64,000 nt of DNA from Cellulomonas sp. SLBN-39 (GTDB lineage Bacteria > Actinomycetota > Actinomycetes > Actinomycetales > Cellulomonadaceae), in NCBI RefSeq assembly GCF_006715865.1, contig NZ_VFOA01000001.1, forward strand, positions 1,302,001 through 1,366,000, read 5' to 3'. Within the stretch, counting starts at the first letter, position 1; each line of letters opens with the position of its first letter. The notes beneath the pieces were generated by a model that saw only the letters and a program-made list of their open reading frames with translations, did no database searches and was not told the origin of the DNA. Of the stretch, positions 30,431 to 39,267 are shown one piece after another. The translations under genes were made by a program, and so were the position numbers.

Positions 30431-30732
30431 CGCCGACCTCGTCATCCCTGCCGCCACCTCCACCCCGCCCGTCACGGATGACGGGTTCGCCGGAGGGGAG
30501 GTCTGTTGCCCCTCCCGCCGACCCCGTCATTCCTGACGGCCATGAGGATTCGGCAGGCACCGATGACGGGGTGGGCGAGCGGTGGCCGAGCCCGTCATCG
30601 GTGGCGGGTCGGCCGACGCCGACGGCATCGATGACGGGGTCGGCGGGGGTGGGTGGGTAGTCGGCGGGTGGCGAGATCGTGATCGGTGGTGGTCCGGCGG
30701 TGTCCGGGGGCATCGATGACGGGGTCGGCGGG
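30431..30732. repeat. Cluster of seven REP-like repeats between aceA and aceB
   Basis: The 410 bp between aceA and aceB hold no gene. A unit of the form GATGACGGGGTCGGCGG occurs at 30431-30447 (-), 30476-30493 (+), 30514-30533 (-), 30559-30577 (+), 30586-30602 (-), 30626-30647 (+) and 30711-30732 (+). Copies alternate in orientation, so neighbours can pair as hairpins; the last two are near identical over 22 bases. Two more copies lie at 62027-62088. Confidence 0.85.
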
Positions 30733-30773
30733 ATGGGTGGGGCGGGATGGGGTGGGGTGGGTGGTGGGGTGGA

Positions 30774-32141
<1,368 letters not shown>

Positions 32142-32214
32142 CGCGTCCTCCGGTGGGGTCGGCTGGAGCCCCCACGCTGGACCCCGCAGCACCCGCCCGG
32201 ACCGTCGCGCAGCC

Positions 32215-32255
32215 CGGAAGATCGGCCCGTCTTCCGCCCGCGGCAAGCCCTGCCG
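32215..32255 (-). promoter_or_regulatory. Palindromes upstream of aceA
   Basis: CGGAAGA-N8-TCTTCCG (32215-32236) followed by CGGCA-AGCCC-TGCCG (32241-32255), 74-114 bp before the aceA start and adjacent to the divergent repeat-protein gene. Candidate operator for control of the glyoxylate shunt. Confidence 0.5.
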
Positions 32256-32289
32256 CTCTTCCGGGCCGCGGCTGCCTAGGGTGACGGGC

Positions 32290-32952
32290 GTGACCTCCCC
32301 CGGGACGCGTGCCGAACGACGCCGGGCCGCTGCCGGCACGGACCTGACCGCGGTCGTCGCCACGGCGCTGGCCACGGACCCCGACCGCCAGGTCCGTCAG
32401 GCGCTCGCAGCGAACGTCCGCACGCCCGACGCGACGCTGCTGGGCCTGCTGACCGACCGCGACTTCCACGTGCGGTGGAACGCGGCGCAGAACCCGGCGG
32501 CGAGCGACACCGTCCGGGCGCGGGCGCTGGAGCTCGGCGGCGACGTCGCGGAGGCCGTCGGGCAGCTCGCCGACTCCCTGAGCCCGGCGCTGGTGGACGC
32601 CGTCGTGGCGCACGCGCAACGGCGGGTCCGCGAGCAAGCCGTCTGCGTCGAGCCGGCGGTGCACAGCCGGCTCGCGGCGGACCCCGAGAAGCTCGTCCGC
32701 CGTCAGGTCGCGGCGCACACCACGGACCCGGACCTCCTCGCCGGGCTGGCCGGGGACCGCGCCGCCGAGGTCCGGTTCGCGGTCGCGCAGAACCTCGCCT
32801 GCCCGCGCGGCACGGTGCTCGCGCTGGCGGGCGACCGGTCGAAGGTCGTGCGGTGGGGCGTGATGGCGCACCGGCGGGGCGACCATGAGCTCAGCGCGCT
32901 GCTCAAGAACGACCCGGACGAGGACGTGCGCGTCGCCGCCGGTGCGTGGTGA
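32290..32952 (+). CDS. HEAT/LRV-type helical-repeat protein
   Basis: A 220-residue protein built of short alpha-helical repeats: [100 protein letters not shown] and [12 protein letters not shown]. Each repeat has the VR..A.N/H..P..LL.L pattern of leucine-rich-variant or HEAT repeats, which form protein-binding solenoids. The start is the GTG at 32290, seven bases after a TAGGGT -10 element, so a leaderless message is likely. Its partner is unknown. It is divergent from aceA. Confidence 0.82.
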   Translation: MTSPGTRAERRRAAAGTDLTAVVATALATDPDRQVRQALAANVRTPDATLLGLLTDRDFHVRWNAAQNPAASDTVRARALELGGDVAEAVGQLADSLSPALVDAVVAHAQRRVREQAVCVEPAVHSRLAADPEKLVRRQVAAHTTDPDLLAGLAGDRAAEVRFAVAQNLACPRGTVLALAGDRSKVVRWGVMAHRRGDHELSALLKNDPDEDVRVAAGAW

Positions 32953-32994
32953 ACGGCTGTCGGCCCGACGGCCGCACCGCCCCTCCGCGGCCGG

Positions 32995-33333
32995 CTAGAG
33001 CTGGCGGCCCAGGAGGCCGACGAACTGCTGGATCCGCTCCTCGTCGCGCCGGTAGTGGGTCCACTTGCCGACGCGGGTCGAGATGACGAGGCCAGCGGAC
33101 TCGAGCGTGCTCATGTACGCGGACACGGTCGACTGCGCGAGCTGCGCCTTCTCCGTGATGTGGCTGACGCAGACGCCGACCTCGTCGGGGTCGGCGATGG
33201 CCCGCTCCTGCGGGAAGTGGGCCCGCGGGTCGCGGAGCCAGTGCAGGATCCGCAGGCGGACGGGGTTGCTCAGCGCCTTGAACGCCTCCAGCACCTCGGG
33301 GGCGACGACGTCGTCGTCGACTCGCGTGGTCAT
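32995..33333 (-). CDS. ArsR-family transcriptional regulator
   Basis: A 112-residue winged-helix repressor: LEAFKALSNPVRLRILHWL, then CVSHITEKAQLAQSTVSAYMSTLESAGLV (recognition helix) and the wing STRVGKWTHYRRD. The ELCVCD-type metal motif is absent (only one Cys, GVCVSH), so it probably senses something other than a soft metal. ATG 33333 follows GGAGG at 9 bases; a TTG three codons earlier is spurious. It lies 107 bp behind the MFS gene and both have the same operator in front of them. Confidence 0.92.
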   Translation of the reverse strand: MTTRVDDDVVAPEVLEAFKALSNPVRLRILHWLRDPRAHFPQERAIADPDEVGVCVSHITEKAQLAQSTVSAYMSTLESAGLVISTRVGKWTHYRRDEERIQQFVGLLGRQL

Positions 33334-33358
33334 GGCAGGCAACCTCCGTCGTCCGACT

Positions 33359-33376
33359 CATCGCAAAATCTCGATG
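33359..33376 (-). promoter_or_regulatory. ArsR operator copy 1 (arsR promoter)
   Basis: Inverted repeat CATCG-N8-CGATG 26 bp before the arsR start. The same half sites and spacing occur in front of the MFS gene at 34710-34726. Confidence 0.75.
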
Positions 33377-33440
33377 CCTGCCGAACGTACCACCGGCACG
33401 CGCCGGGCCCGGGCCGGGGCCCGAGGCCGACGGACACCTG

Positions 33441-34679
33441 TCAGGGGGCGGGCACGTGCGGGCGCACCGACGGACCGACCACCGCCACGGCACGGGCGTC
33501 GGCGCGCCGCGCCCGGTACGAGGCCGGGACGACGACGACCAGAGCCGCAGCAGCCAGTCCGGCCCCCGCCCACAAGGGCGAGACGAACCCGAGGCCGGCG
33601 GCGATCGTGAGACCGCCGAGCCACGCACCGACGGCGTTGCCGACGTTGAGAGCGGCGATGTTGGTGCCCGAGGCCACCGTGGGGGCGTCACCGGCGAACT
33701 GCATGATCCGCAGCTGCAGGCCGGGTGCCGTGGCGAAGCCGACCGCGCCGAGCAGGAACATCGCCACGACCGCGACCCACGCCACGGACGCGGTGAGCGC
33801 GAACGCGCCGAGCACGACGACGAGAGCGGCGATGATCCCGATCAGGGAGCCGTCGAGGTTGCGGTCGGCGGCGCGGCCGCCAGCGAGGTTGCCGAGGAAG
33901 GTCCCGACCCCGAACAGGAGCAGCAGCCACGGGACGGCGCTGGCGGCGAACCCGCTGACCTCGGTGAGCGTGAAAGCGATGTAGGTGTACGCGCCGACGA
34001 GGCCGCCGAAGGTCAGGACGCTCACGAGCGCGGAGAGCAGGACCTGGGGCCGGCGCAGCACGCCCAGCTCCGATCGCAGGCCGGCCGACGGCGGCGCGGG
34101 CGTCCGGCGGACGAGCACCTGGATGCCCGCGAGTGTGAGGACCCCGATCGCCGTGATGGCCCAGAAGGTCGCGCGCCAACCGAGCTGCTGCCCGACGAAG
34201 GTGCCGAAGGGGACGCCCACCACGTTGGCGACGGTGAGCCCGGCGAACATCAGCGAGATCGCGCCGGCCTTGCGGTTCTCCGGGACCATCTCCGACGCGA
34301 CGACAGCGCCGACGCCAAAGAACGCGCCGTGGCACAGCGCTGCGACCACCCGGCCGGTGAGCATGACCCCGTAGGTGGGGGCGAGCGCCGAGATGAGGTT
34401 CCCGGCGATGAAGAGCACGACGAGCCCGAGGAGCACCCGCTTGCGCTCGACGCGGGCGAGGGCGGCGGTCAGCGCGATCGCCCCGACCGCCACGCTCAGC
34501 GCGTAGCCGGAGACGAGGTGACCCGCCACCGCCTCGGTCACGGCGAAGTCCCTGGCGATCTCGGGCAGCAGCCCGACGATCCCGAACTCGGTGAGCCCGA
34601 TGCCGAACCCTCCGAGCGCCAACGCCACGAGCCCAGCGGGGAGAGCGCCTCCTCGTCCGTCCTGACCGTCTTGGTTCAT
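33441..34679 (-). CDS. MFS transporter, DHA1 (AraJ/drug-efflux-like)
   Basis: A 412-residue protein with twelve predicted helices in two halves. Helix 1 GFGIGLTEFGIVGLLPEIA and the loop ARVERKRVLL match the DHA1 antiporter signature, and ALCHGAFFGVGAVVASEMVPENRKAGA is motif C/5 region of AraJ-like exporters of arabinose polymers or drugs. No soluble binding partner is encoded. The ATG at 34679 has GAGAGGGG ahead. An ArsR operator lies 31 bp upstream of the start; it is expected to be derepressed by the compound it exports. Confidence 0.93.
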   Translation of the reverse strand: MNQDGQDGRGGALPAGLVALALGGFGIGLTEFGIVGLLPEIARDFAVTEAVAGHLVSGYALSVAVGAIALTAALARVERKRVLLGLVVLFIAGNLISALAPTYGVMLTGRVVAALCHGAFFGVGAVVASEMVPENRKAGAISLMFAGLTVANVVGVPFGTFVGQQLGWRATFWAITAIGVLTLAGIQVLVRRTPAPPSAGLRSELGVLRRPQVLLSALVSVLTFGGLVGAYTYIAFTLTEVSGFAASAVPWLLLLFGVGTFLGNLAGGRAADRNLDGSLIGIIAALVVVLGAFALTASVAWVAVVAMFLLGAVGFATAPGLQLRIMQFAGDAPTVASGTNIAALNVGNAVGAWLGGLTIAAGLGFVSPLWAGAGLAAAALVVVVPASYRARRADARAVAVVGPSVRPHVPAP

Positions 34680-34709
34680 CGGGCACCCCTCTCACCAACA
34701 GATCGACGA

Positions 34710-34727
34710 ATCGCAGATTAACGATGC
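34710..34727 (-). promoter_or_regulatory. ArsR operator copy 2 (MFS promoter)
   Basis: Minus strand GCATCG-N8-CGAT, matching the arsR copy in both arms and in spacing, within an AT-rich patch unlike its surroundings. Confidence 0.72.
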
Positions 34728-34810
34728 GTTGGTGGGTGGTCAACGGCTTGTCGCCTGCTCGTCGGTCGTGCGCGCTCGGCGGGTGACCCGGCGTCCGTAC
34801 CGGTCGAGGG

Positions 34811-35266
34811 CTAGGCCCTCAGCCGGACCACCGGGATCTCGCGGTCGGTGCGCTGCTCGTAGCGGCCGAACTGGGCCGTGGTCGCGACGATCTGCGTCCA
34901 GGCGGCGGCGCGCTCCTCGCCGTGCAGCTCGTCGGCGGTGACGGGGGTGCGCACGCCGCCGATCTCGACCTCGACCTGGTCGGGGTGCGCGGCGACGTTG
35001 TAGTACCAGGCCGGGTGGTCGGCCGAGCCGCCGGCCGAGGCGACGACGAGGCGCGTGCCGTCGGGGCCGGGGAACCACGCGAGCGGGGTCTGACGGGGCT
35101 CGCCGCTGCGCCGGCCGACGGTGTGCAGGACGAGCACGTCCATGCCCATGAACGACTGGCGGCCGGAACGCCGCGTGCGCCAGGACACGATCCGGTTGAA
35201 GAAGCGGATGACCGGGCCCCGCGGCGGTGTGCCGCCCCGCGACCCGCGAGGGGTGGTGAACGACAT
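34811..35266 (-). CDS. DDN-family F420-dependent nitroreductase-like protein
   Basis: A 151-residue split-barrel flavin/deazaflavin enzyme. The family core is visible as SFMGMDVLVLHTVGRRSGEPRQTPLAWF, VVASAGGSADHPAWYYNV and the C-terminal RYEQRTDREIPVVRL. Relatives (for example mycobacterial Ddn) use reduced F420 to reduce quinones or nitro compounds. ATG 35266 follows GGAGGCG. It stands alone between the MFS gene and the ABC-transporter operon, all on the same strand. Confidence 0.93.
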   Translation of the reverse strand: MSFTTPRGSRGGTPPRGPVIRFFNRIVSWRTRRSGRQSFMGMDVLVLHTVGRRSGEPRQTPLAWFPGPDGTRLVVASAGGSADHPAWYYNVAAHPDQVEVEIGGVRTPVTADELHGEERAAAWTQIVATTAQFGRYEQRTDREIPVVRLRA

Positions 35267-35344
35267 GGGTCGCCTCCGTCCTGTCCGGGCGAGCCTACGA
35301 CGCGCGCACCACGGGACTCGCATCGCCACTGACGGCGGCAAGAC

Positions 35345-36433
35345 CTACGGGATACGCATCTCGTGGAGCGGGTCCCGGTTCGCGGCGACCGTTGCCGGGC
35401 CGAGCGCTGCGAGCAGAGCAGTGAGCACCGCAGCGACAGCCACTGCCACGACGAAGGCGAGCCCGGGGACGGGTGCGCCTCTGGCCATGCTCGGGACGAT
35501 CACCGCCGTCGTCCCCAGCACCGCACCTGCGACAGCGAGGACGCCCACCTGCGTGAGCAGGAGCGTCACGATCTGCCCGCGCGACGCACCGAGTGCGCGA
35601 CGACGCCCGAAGTCCTTGCGCCGCAGCTGGACGAGCCCGAACAGGTTCGCCGCGACCAGGAGACCGGCAACTGCCAGGATCCCGAGCACGGCTGATCGCC
35701 CGTAGGTCACGAGCTCGCCGCCCACCGCCGCTCTGATGGCGGCCAGCTCCGCCGAGGTCTCCAGGGTGACGGCGCTGGGGTCGTCCGCGGCGACGAGACC
35801 CACGACCGCCGCGGACAGCGGCGCCACCGTCTGGGGTTCGTCGGCGACGACGACCAGGACGGCCACCGGGCCAGTGCTGGCGGCCGGGATGACGACCAAG
35901 GGCTCCATCTCGCGCAGGTGGTCGGGTACGTCAAGACCCGCGACCACGACGAGCTCTCGGCCATCGGTGGTGACGATGCTGCCCGAGCCGTCGACGAGTC
36001 CGAGTGCCTGCACAGCGAGGTCGGACGCCGCCGCCAGACCGTCCGACGGCACGTCCCCGAGGTCGCCGTACACCGCACGGACAGGGACGGGGCGACCCGC
36101 GGGCACGTTGCTGTTGCGCGCGTCGACGATCGGCCCGAGGGCCACGACCGACTCCACTCCCTCCAGCGCCCGGACGCGGTCGACCACGGCAGACGTGACG
36201 CCCGCATCCACGTCTGCCCGGACGACGACCGACCGGGTGCCGACGGCGTCGATGCGCGCGAGCGCAGCGGCTTCGGCGGCCGCGGTCTGACCTGACGTGA
36301 GCAGCGCCGCCGCGCACATGCCGGCGACCATGGCAACCGTCAGCAGGCTCGGCACAGGCTGGCCGACCGCGCTCGCGACAGCCTCCCGCAGCATCGCCCG
36401 TGCGCGCCCGGGCACGTGGAGGGCACGGCTCAC
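35345..36433 (-). CDS. ABC transporter permease, MacB/FtsX type
   Basis: A 362-residue permease: one N-terminal helix (about residues 27-46), a large extracytoplasmic domain (about 47-240) and three C-terminal helices (about 247-275, 292-318 and 328-350). The loop QLRRKDFGRRRALGASRGQIVTLLL is the coupling segment of FtsX-like proteins. This topology belongs to mechanotransmission-type exporters that act on periplasmic or membrane substrates. The GTG at 36433 overlaps the stop of the ATPase gene as GTGA. It is the last gene of the operon and its GC content is below the window average. Confidence 0.9.
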   Translation of the reverse strand: MSRALHVPGRARAMLREAVASAVGQPVPSLLTVAMVAGMCAAALLTSGQTAAAEAAALARIDAVGTRSVVVRADVDAGVTSAVVDRVRALEGVESVVALGPIVDARNSNVPAGRPVPVRAVYGDLGDVPSDGLAAASDLAVQALGLVDGSGSIVTTDGRELVVVAGLDVPDHLREMEPLVVIPAASTGPVAVLVVVADEPQTVAPLSAAVVGLVAADDPSAVTLETSAELAAIRAAVGGELVTYGRSAVLGILAVAGLLVAANLFGLVQLRRKDFGRRRALGASRGQIVTLLLTQVGVLAVAGAVLGTTAVIVPSMARGAPVPGLAFVVAVAVAAVLTALLAALGPATVAANRDPLHEMRIP

Positions 36434-37098
36434 AGCGGGGCCCCGAGGGCCACCTGCTGGTCGCAGGCTCCGACCACGCCGGGGTCGTGAGTCGCGACGA
36501 CGACGCACGCGCCGAGGCGTGCGCGTTCACGCAGCACCTCGACCACCAGATCCCGGGTCGTGGGGTCGAGGTTGCCGGTCGGCTCGTCCGCCATGACGAA
36601 CGCGGGGGACCACAGCAGCGCACGGCAGAGTGCGATGCGCTGCGCCTGCCCCCCGGAGATCTGCCCCGGCCTGTGTGACGCGCGCAGACCGACGCCGAGG
36701 TCATCGAGCAGGTCGGTCGCTCGAGCCACGGCGCGAGCACGCGACTCCCGGCGGTAGAGCGCGGCTTCGACCACGTTGTCGATGACCGTGCGTGACGGAT
36801 CCAGTGCCGCATCCTGGAAGACGAACCCGAAGCGGTGCGCCCGTAGCCGAGCTCGCGCGGAGTCTGCCAGCGCCGCCGTGCTCTGCCCGTCGACGAAGAG
36901 CTCACCCCTCGTCTGACGGTGCATGAGCCCGAGGATGTAGAGGACCGTGGACTTTCCGCTCCCCGAAGGCCCGGTGACAGCAGTGACCGCGCCGGCCGGG
37001 AACTGCGCGTCCCAGTCGTCGACCACGTGCGTCCCGTTGGGATACGTGTAGCAGATTCCCTCAGCCACGAGCCCCGCGGTGCGCGCCGGCCGGCTCAC
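36430..37098 (-). CDS. ABC transporter ATPase, LolD/MacB type
   Basis: A 222-residue single nucleotide-binding domain. Walker A is TGPSGSGKST (residues 42-51), the Q loop lies in FGFVFQDAALDP, the signature is ISGGQAQRIALCRAL and Walker B is FVMADEPTGNLD, ending with the switch His in VVATHDP. DEPTGNLD and the length are typical of the LolD/MacB group that drives FtsX-like permeases. The GTG at 37098 overlaps the adaptor stop as GTGA, and its own stop overlaps the permease start. Confidence 0.95.
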   Translation of the reverse strand: MSRPARTAGLVAEGICYTYPNGTHVVDDWDAQFPAGAVTAVTGPSGSGKSTVLYILGLMHRQTRGELFVDGQSTAALADSARARLRAHRFGFVFQDAALDPSRTVIDNVVEAALYRRESRARAVARATDLLDDLGVGLRASHRPGQISGGQAQRIALCRALLWSPAFVMADEPTGNLDPTTRDLVVEVLRERARLGACVVVATHDPGVVGACDQQVALGAPL

Positions 37099-38171
37099 GG
37101 CAGCCTGCCTGGGACACGTACGGACGTCGTCTCCTCGATCCCTTCGACCACGGCGTTCCCGAGTGCGCTGGCCACCACGGTGACGGGCTGGAACGTCCCG
37201 TCGTCGAGCACGACGCCGGGGACGCCCGACACGTCAGAGACGAGTGCGGCCGCCGGGACGACCAGCCCTTCGACCTCAGGGACCACGATGACCTCGGCCG
37301 GGACGAGGGTCGTGCCGTCCACCGGGATCGACGGGCACTCGTCTCCGCAGATCGATGCTCCGTCGGCAGGTGCGAGCACGGCACGCGCTGGCTCCTCACC
37401 GCCCGCGGTCTGGACCTCCTCGACACGCGCTTGCCAGAGCGAGTCACCGAAGGCGAGCTCCACGGCAGTTCCGGCAACGACAGTCGAGCGCTGACCGTCG
37501 GTGAGGGCGATCTCCATCTGGGGCTCGGCGGGCAGCACCTCGACCACCACCTCGCCGCCACCCAGCGTGAGGCCGACGTCGACGCCCTCCGCCAGGGCGA
37601 GCCGCGCGGGCAGTGCGCCGACGGCGACGACGTCACCACGAAGGACCTTGCCTCCGTCGGCGCCGGCTGCTGCGATGCCGAGGCCTGCGTGCCACGCACG
37701 CACGGCTCGCTCGGTCGCCCCACCAAAGACGCCGTCGGCCGGGCCGATCAGGTACCCGGAGCCGATCAGGAGGTCTTGGAGCTGTCGGACGTCGGGCCCC
37801 TGGTCGCCGCGGCCGAGGTCGCGGTACATGGGGATCTGGCCGGCAGCGACGACGACGGGCCGCATGTCGACGGTGAAGAGCCGGTCACCGGTGTCGGCCC
37901 AGTCGCCGTCGGCGAGGTCACGCGTGGTCACGGTCCCGACCGCGTGCCCACGCACGCTCTGCGCCGCCGACCAGGTCGCGGACGCGTTGAGCCGGATCAC
38001 CTGACCTACAGTGCCTGGATCGGCGCGCGCAAGGACGAACGGAGGTGACTCCAGGACGTCCGGAGCCGGGGCCAAGAGTGTGGCTCCGGCCCAGGTGCCC
38101 GCGACAGCCGCGACGAGGGCGGCAATCACCCCGCCCCCTGCGGCGAGCCCCCGCCGGCGCGGCGCTGTCAA
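37095..38171 (-). CDS. Membrane-fusion-type adaptor with peptidoglycan-binding domain
   Basis: A 358-residue single-span protein. A membrane segment (GGGVIAALVAAVAGTWAGATLLA) is followed by HlyD/RND-adaptor-like beta domains and, at about residues 120-170, by a PG_binding_1 domain (GDQGPDVRQLQDLLIGSGYLIG, DGVFGGATERAVRAWHAG). Such adaptors pair with MacB-like ABC exporters in Gram-positives. The TTG at 38171 is chosen: it overlaps the lipoprotein stop as TTGA and has GGGGAG seven bases before it. A GTG at 38186 would add five residues. ICGDECPSI carries a possible disulfide. Confidence 0.85.
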   Translation of the reverse strand: MTAPRRRGLAAGGGVIAALVAAVAGTWAGATLLAPAPDVLESPPFVLARADPGTVGQVIRLNASATWSAAQSVRGHAVGTVTTRDLADGDWADTGDRLFTVDMRPVVVAAGQIPMYRDLGRGDQGPDVRQLQDLLIGSGYLIGPADGVFGGATERAVRAWHAGLGIAAAGADGGKVLRGDVVAVGALPARLALAEGVDVGLTLGGGEVVVEVLPAEPQMEIALTDGQRSTVVAGTAVELAFGDSLWQARVEEVQTAGGEEPARAVLAPADGASICGDECPSIPVDGTTLVPAEVIVVPEVEGLVVPAAALVSDVSGVPGVVLDDGTFQPVTVVASALGNAVVEGIEETTSVRVPGRLP

Positions 38172-38743
38172 CCGGTGACTCCCCACTGAGGCTCGGGGCA
38201 TTCGCTGTACACGCGCTCGAGCTCGTCTCGCGCGATACCCGTACCGGTGAAGAGCGCGCCGTACGGCGACCACAGCGGATCGATGATCGAACCGCTGAGC
38301 ATCGACTCGACGGATGCCTCCCTGCTCGGTGGCTCGTCGACGTCGTACCCGAGCGCCGCGACACAGTCAGACGTAGCGACGAGCGCGTCGTAGAATGCTT
38401 CGGCACTCTCCCGGGACTTTACAATCTCCAGCGGATTCCGCGCCAGACACTCGTCAAAATCTGCCTGGAAAGCCGATTGCTGCTCGGCCGGAACTTCTTC
38501 CATGTCGAGAACGTCACCAGAACCGACGAGATCCATCGCCCAACCGCGCTCAGCCATACATTCTTGGATCATCACCGGACGGCCACTCGAAGCTGTCGCG
38601 AGGGCTACCTCCGGTTGATCGCCGGAGGCGCATCCCGAGAGAACCGAGAGGGCTCCGACGACAGCACAAGCAGTCACCCGAAATCTCCGGTCGGCCCACA
38701 CCTCTCGCACGAGCCCACGCCGCCCTTCAACCGGTCTGGCCAT
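38168..38743 (-). CDS. Small lipoprotein of the export operon (possible immunity protein)
   Basis: A 191-residue lipoprotein: hydrophobic signal with lipobox LSGC (Cys38), then an acidic domain with four further cysteines, in ECMAERGW, DECLARN, SDCVAALGY and SECPEPQ. No catalytic motif is recognised. The ATG at 38743 begins 3 bp after the stop of the secreted-peptide gene, so the two are coupled. Codon use is noticeably more AT-rich than in the window at large, for example several AAA, AAT and TTT codons. A surface lipoprotein next to an exported peptide often confers immunity; this is inference. Confidence 0.82.
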   Translation of the reverse strand: MARPVEGRRGLVREVWADRRFRVTACAVVGALSVLSGCASGDQPEVALATASSGRPVMIQECMAERGWAMDLVGSGDVLDMEEVPAEQQSAFQADFDECLARNPLEIVKSRESAEAFYDALVATSDCVAALGYDVDEPPSREASVESMLSGSIIDPLWSPYGALFTGTGIARDELERVYSECPEPQWGVTG

Positions 38744-38745
38744 CG

Positions 38746-39096
38746 TCACCCGCAATGACCGACGACGCTGGTGATCGCCTCGGCCTTCACGCCGTAGCTG
38801 CTGAAATTCTTGGCGGTGGTCCAGGTGAAGCGTTCCATCAGCACAGCCGACTGAGCCGTCGTGAAGAACGCCGCGCGAGGTGAACCACCTCCAGGGGTGT
38901 AGTTGTGAGTGATAACATAACCCCAGGCAGCACTTGAAGCGGCCCGGGAAGACACACCCGCTCTATACGTCTCTGCACAGAGCTGCTGACCCTTTGTCAA
39001 GGTCGCCGCCGACGCGGCACTCATGCCAGCAATGTTCACCCCAAGAGCAAGGGTGATCACGATCGTTGCGGAAAGAACCGGTCGAAGCAGTTGCAT
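38746..39096 (-). CDS. Secreted two-cysteine peptide heading the ABC export operon
   Basis: A 116-residue preprotein. A clear Sec signal (LLRPVLSATIVITLALGV, ending ASA at residue 30) gives a mature chain of about 86 residues with exactly two cysteines, Cys40 near its start and Cys115 next to last (GHCG), likely to form a loop-closing disulfide. The body is rich in Ala, Ser, Thr and aromatic residues (AAWGYVITHNYTPGGG, LMERFTWTTAKNFSSYG). I recognise no family. The ATG at 39096 starts the signal; a GAGG lies 14 bases ahead. The gene is AT-richer than its neighbours. It is first in the five-gene operon. Confidence 0.78.
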   Translation of the reverse strand: MQLLRPVLSATIVITLALGVNIAGMSAASAATLTKGQQLCAETYRAGVSSRAASSAAWGYVITHNYTPGGGSPRAAFFTTAQSAVLMERFTWTTAKNFSSYGVKAEAITSVVGHCG

Positions 39097-39129
39097 CGAG
39101 CGCCAGCACCCCTCGTTCTTCAGATTGGC

Positions 39130-39195
39130 GGCCCGACGTGGGCCCGACGTGGGCCCGACGTGGGCCCGACGTGGGCCCGACGTGGGCCCGACCTG
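39130..39195. repeat. Six tandem copies of an 11-bp unit
   Basis: GGCCCGACGTG is repeated five times exactly (39130-39184), followed by a sixth copy with one mismatch (39185-39195). The array lies between the -10 element and the start codon of the secreted-peptide gene, so it would be transcribed into the 5' leader. Each unit boundary creates a GGGCCC palindrome. Confidence 0.95.
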
Positions 39196-39228
39196 AATAT
39201 AGCGACACACCCATCTGCGCGAGCGCAG
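39196..39228 (-). promoter_or_regulatory. Promoter and dyad of the peptide-export operon
   Basis: Minus-strand -10 TATATT (complement of 39196-39201) with the dyad CTGCGC-GA-GCGCAG (39215-39228) centred where a -35 or operator would lie. No good -35 is visible, so an activator or alternative sigma factor may be needed. Confidence 0.5.
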
Positions 39229-39267
39229 TCAGATAACGAAGCAATAACGACCGTCCCGCCCTCAGAA

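Noticed and set aside
39130..39195. Possible CRISPR array
   Set aside because: The 11-bp units are contiguous with no spacers, and no cas genes are present.
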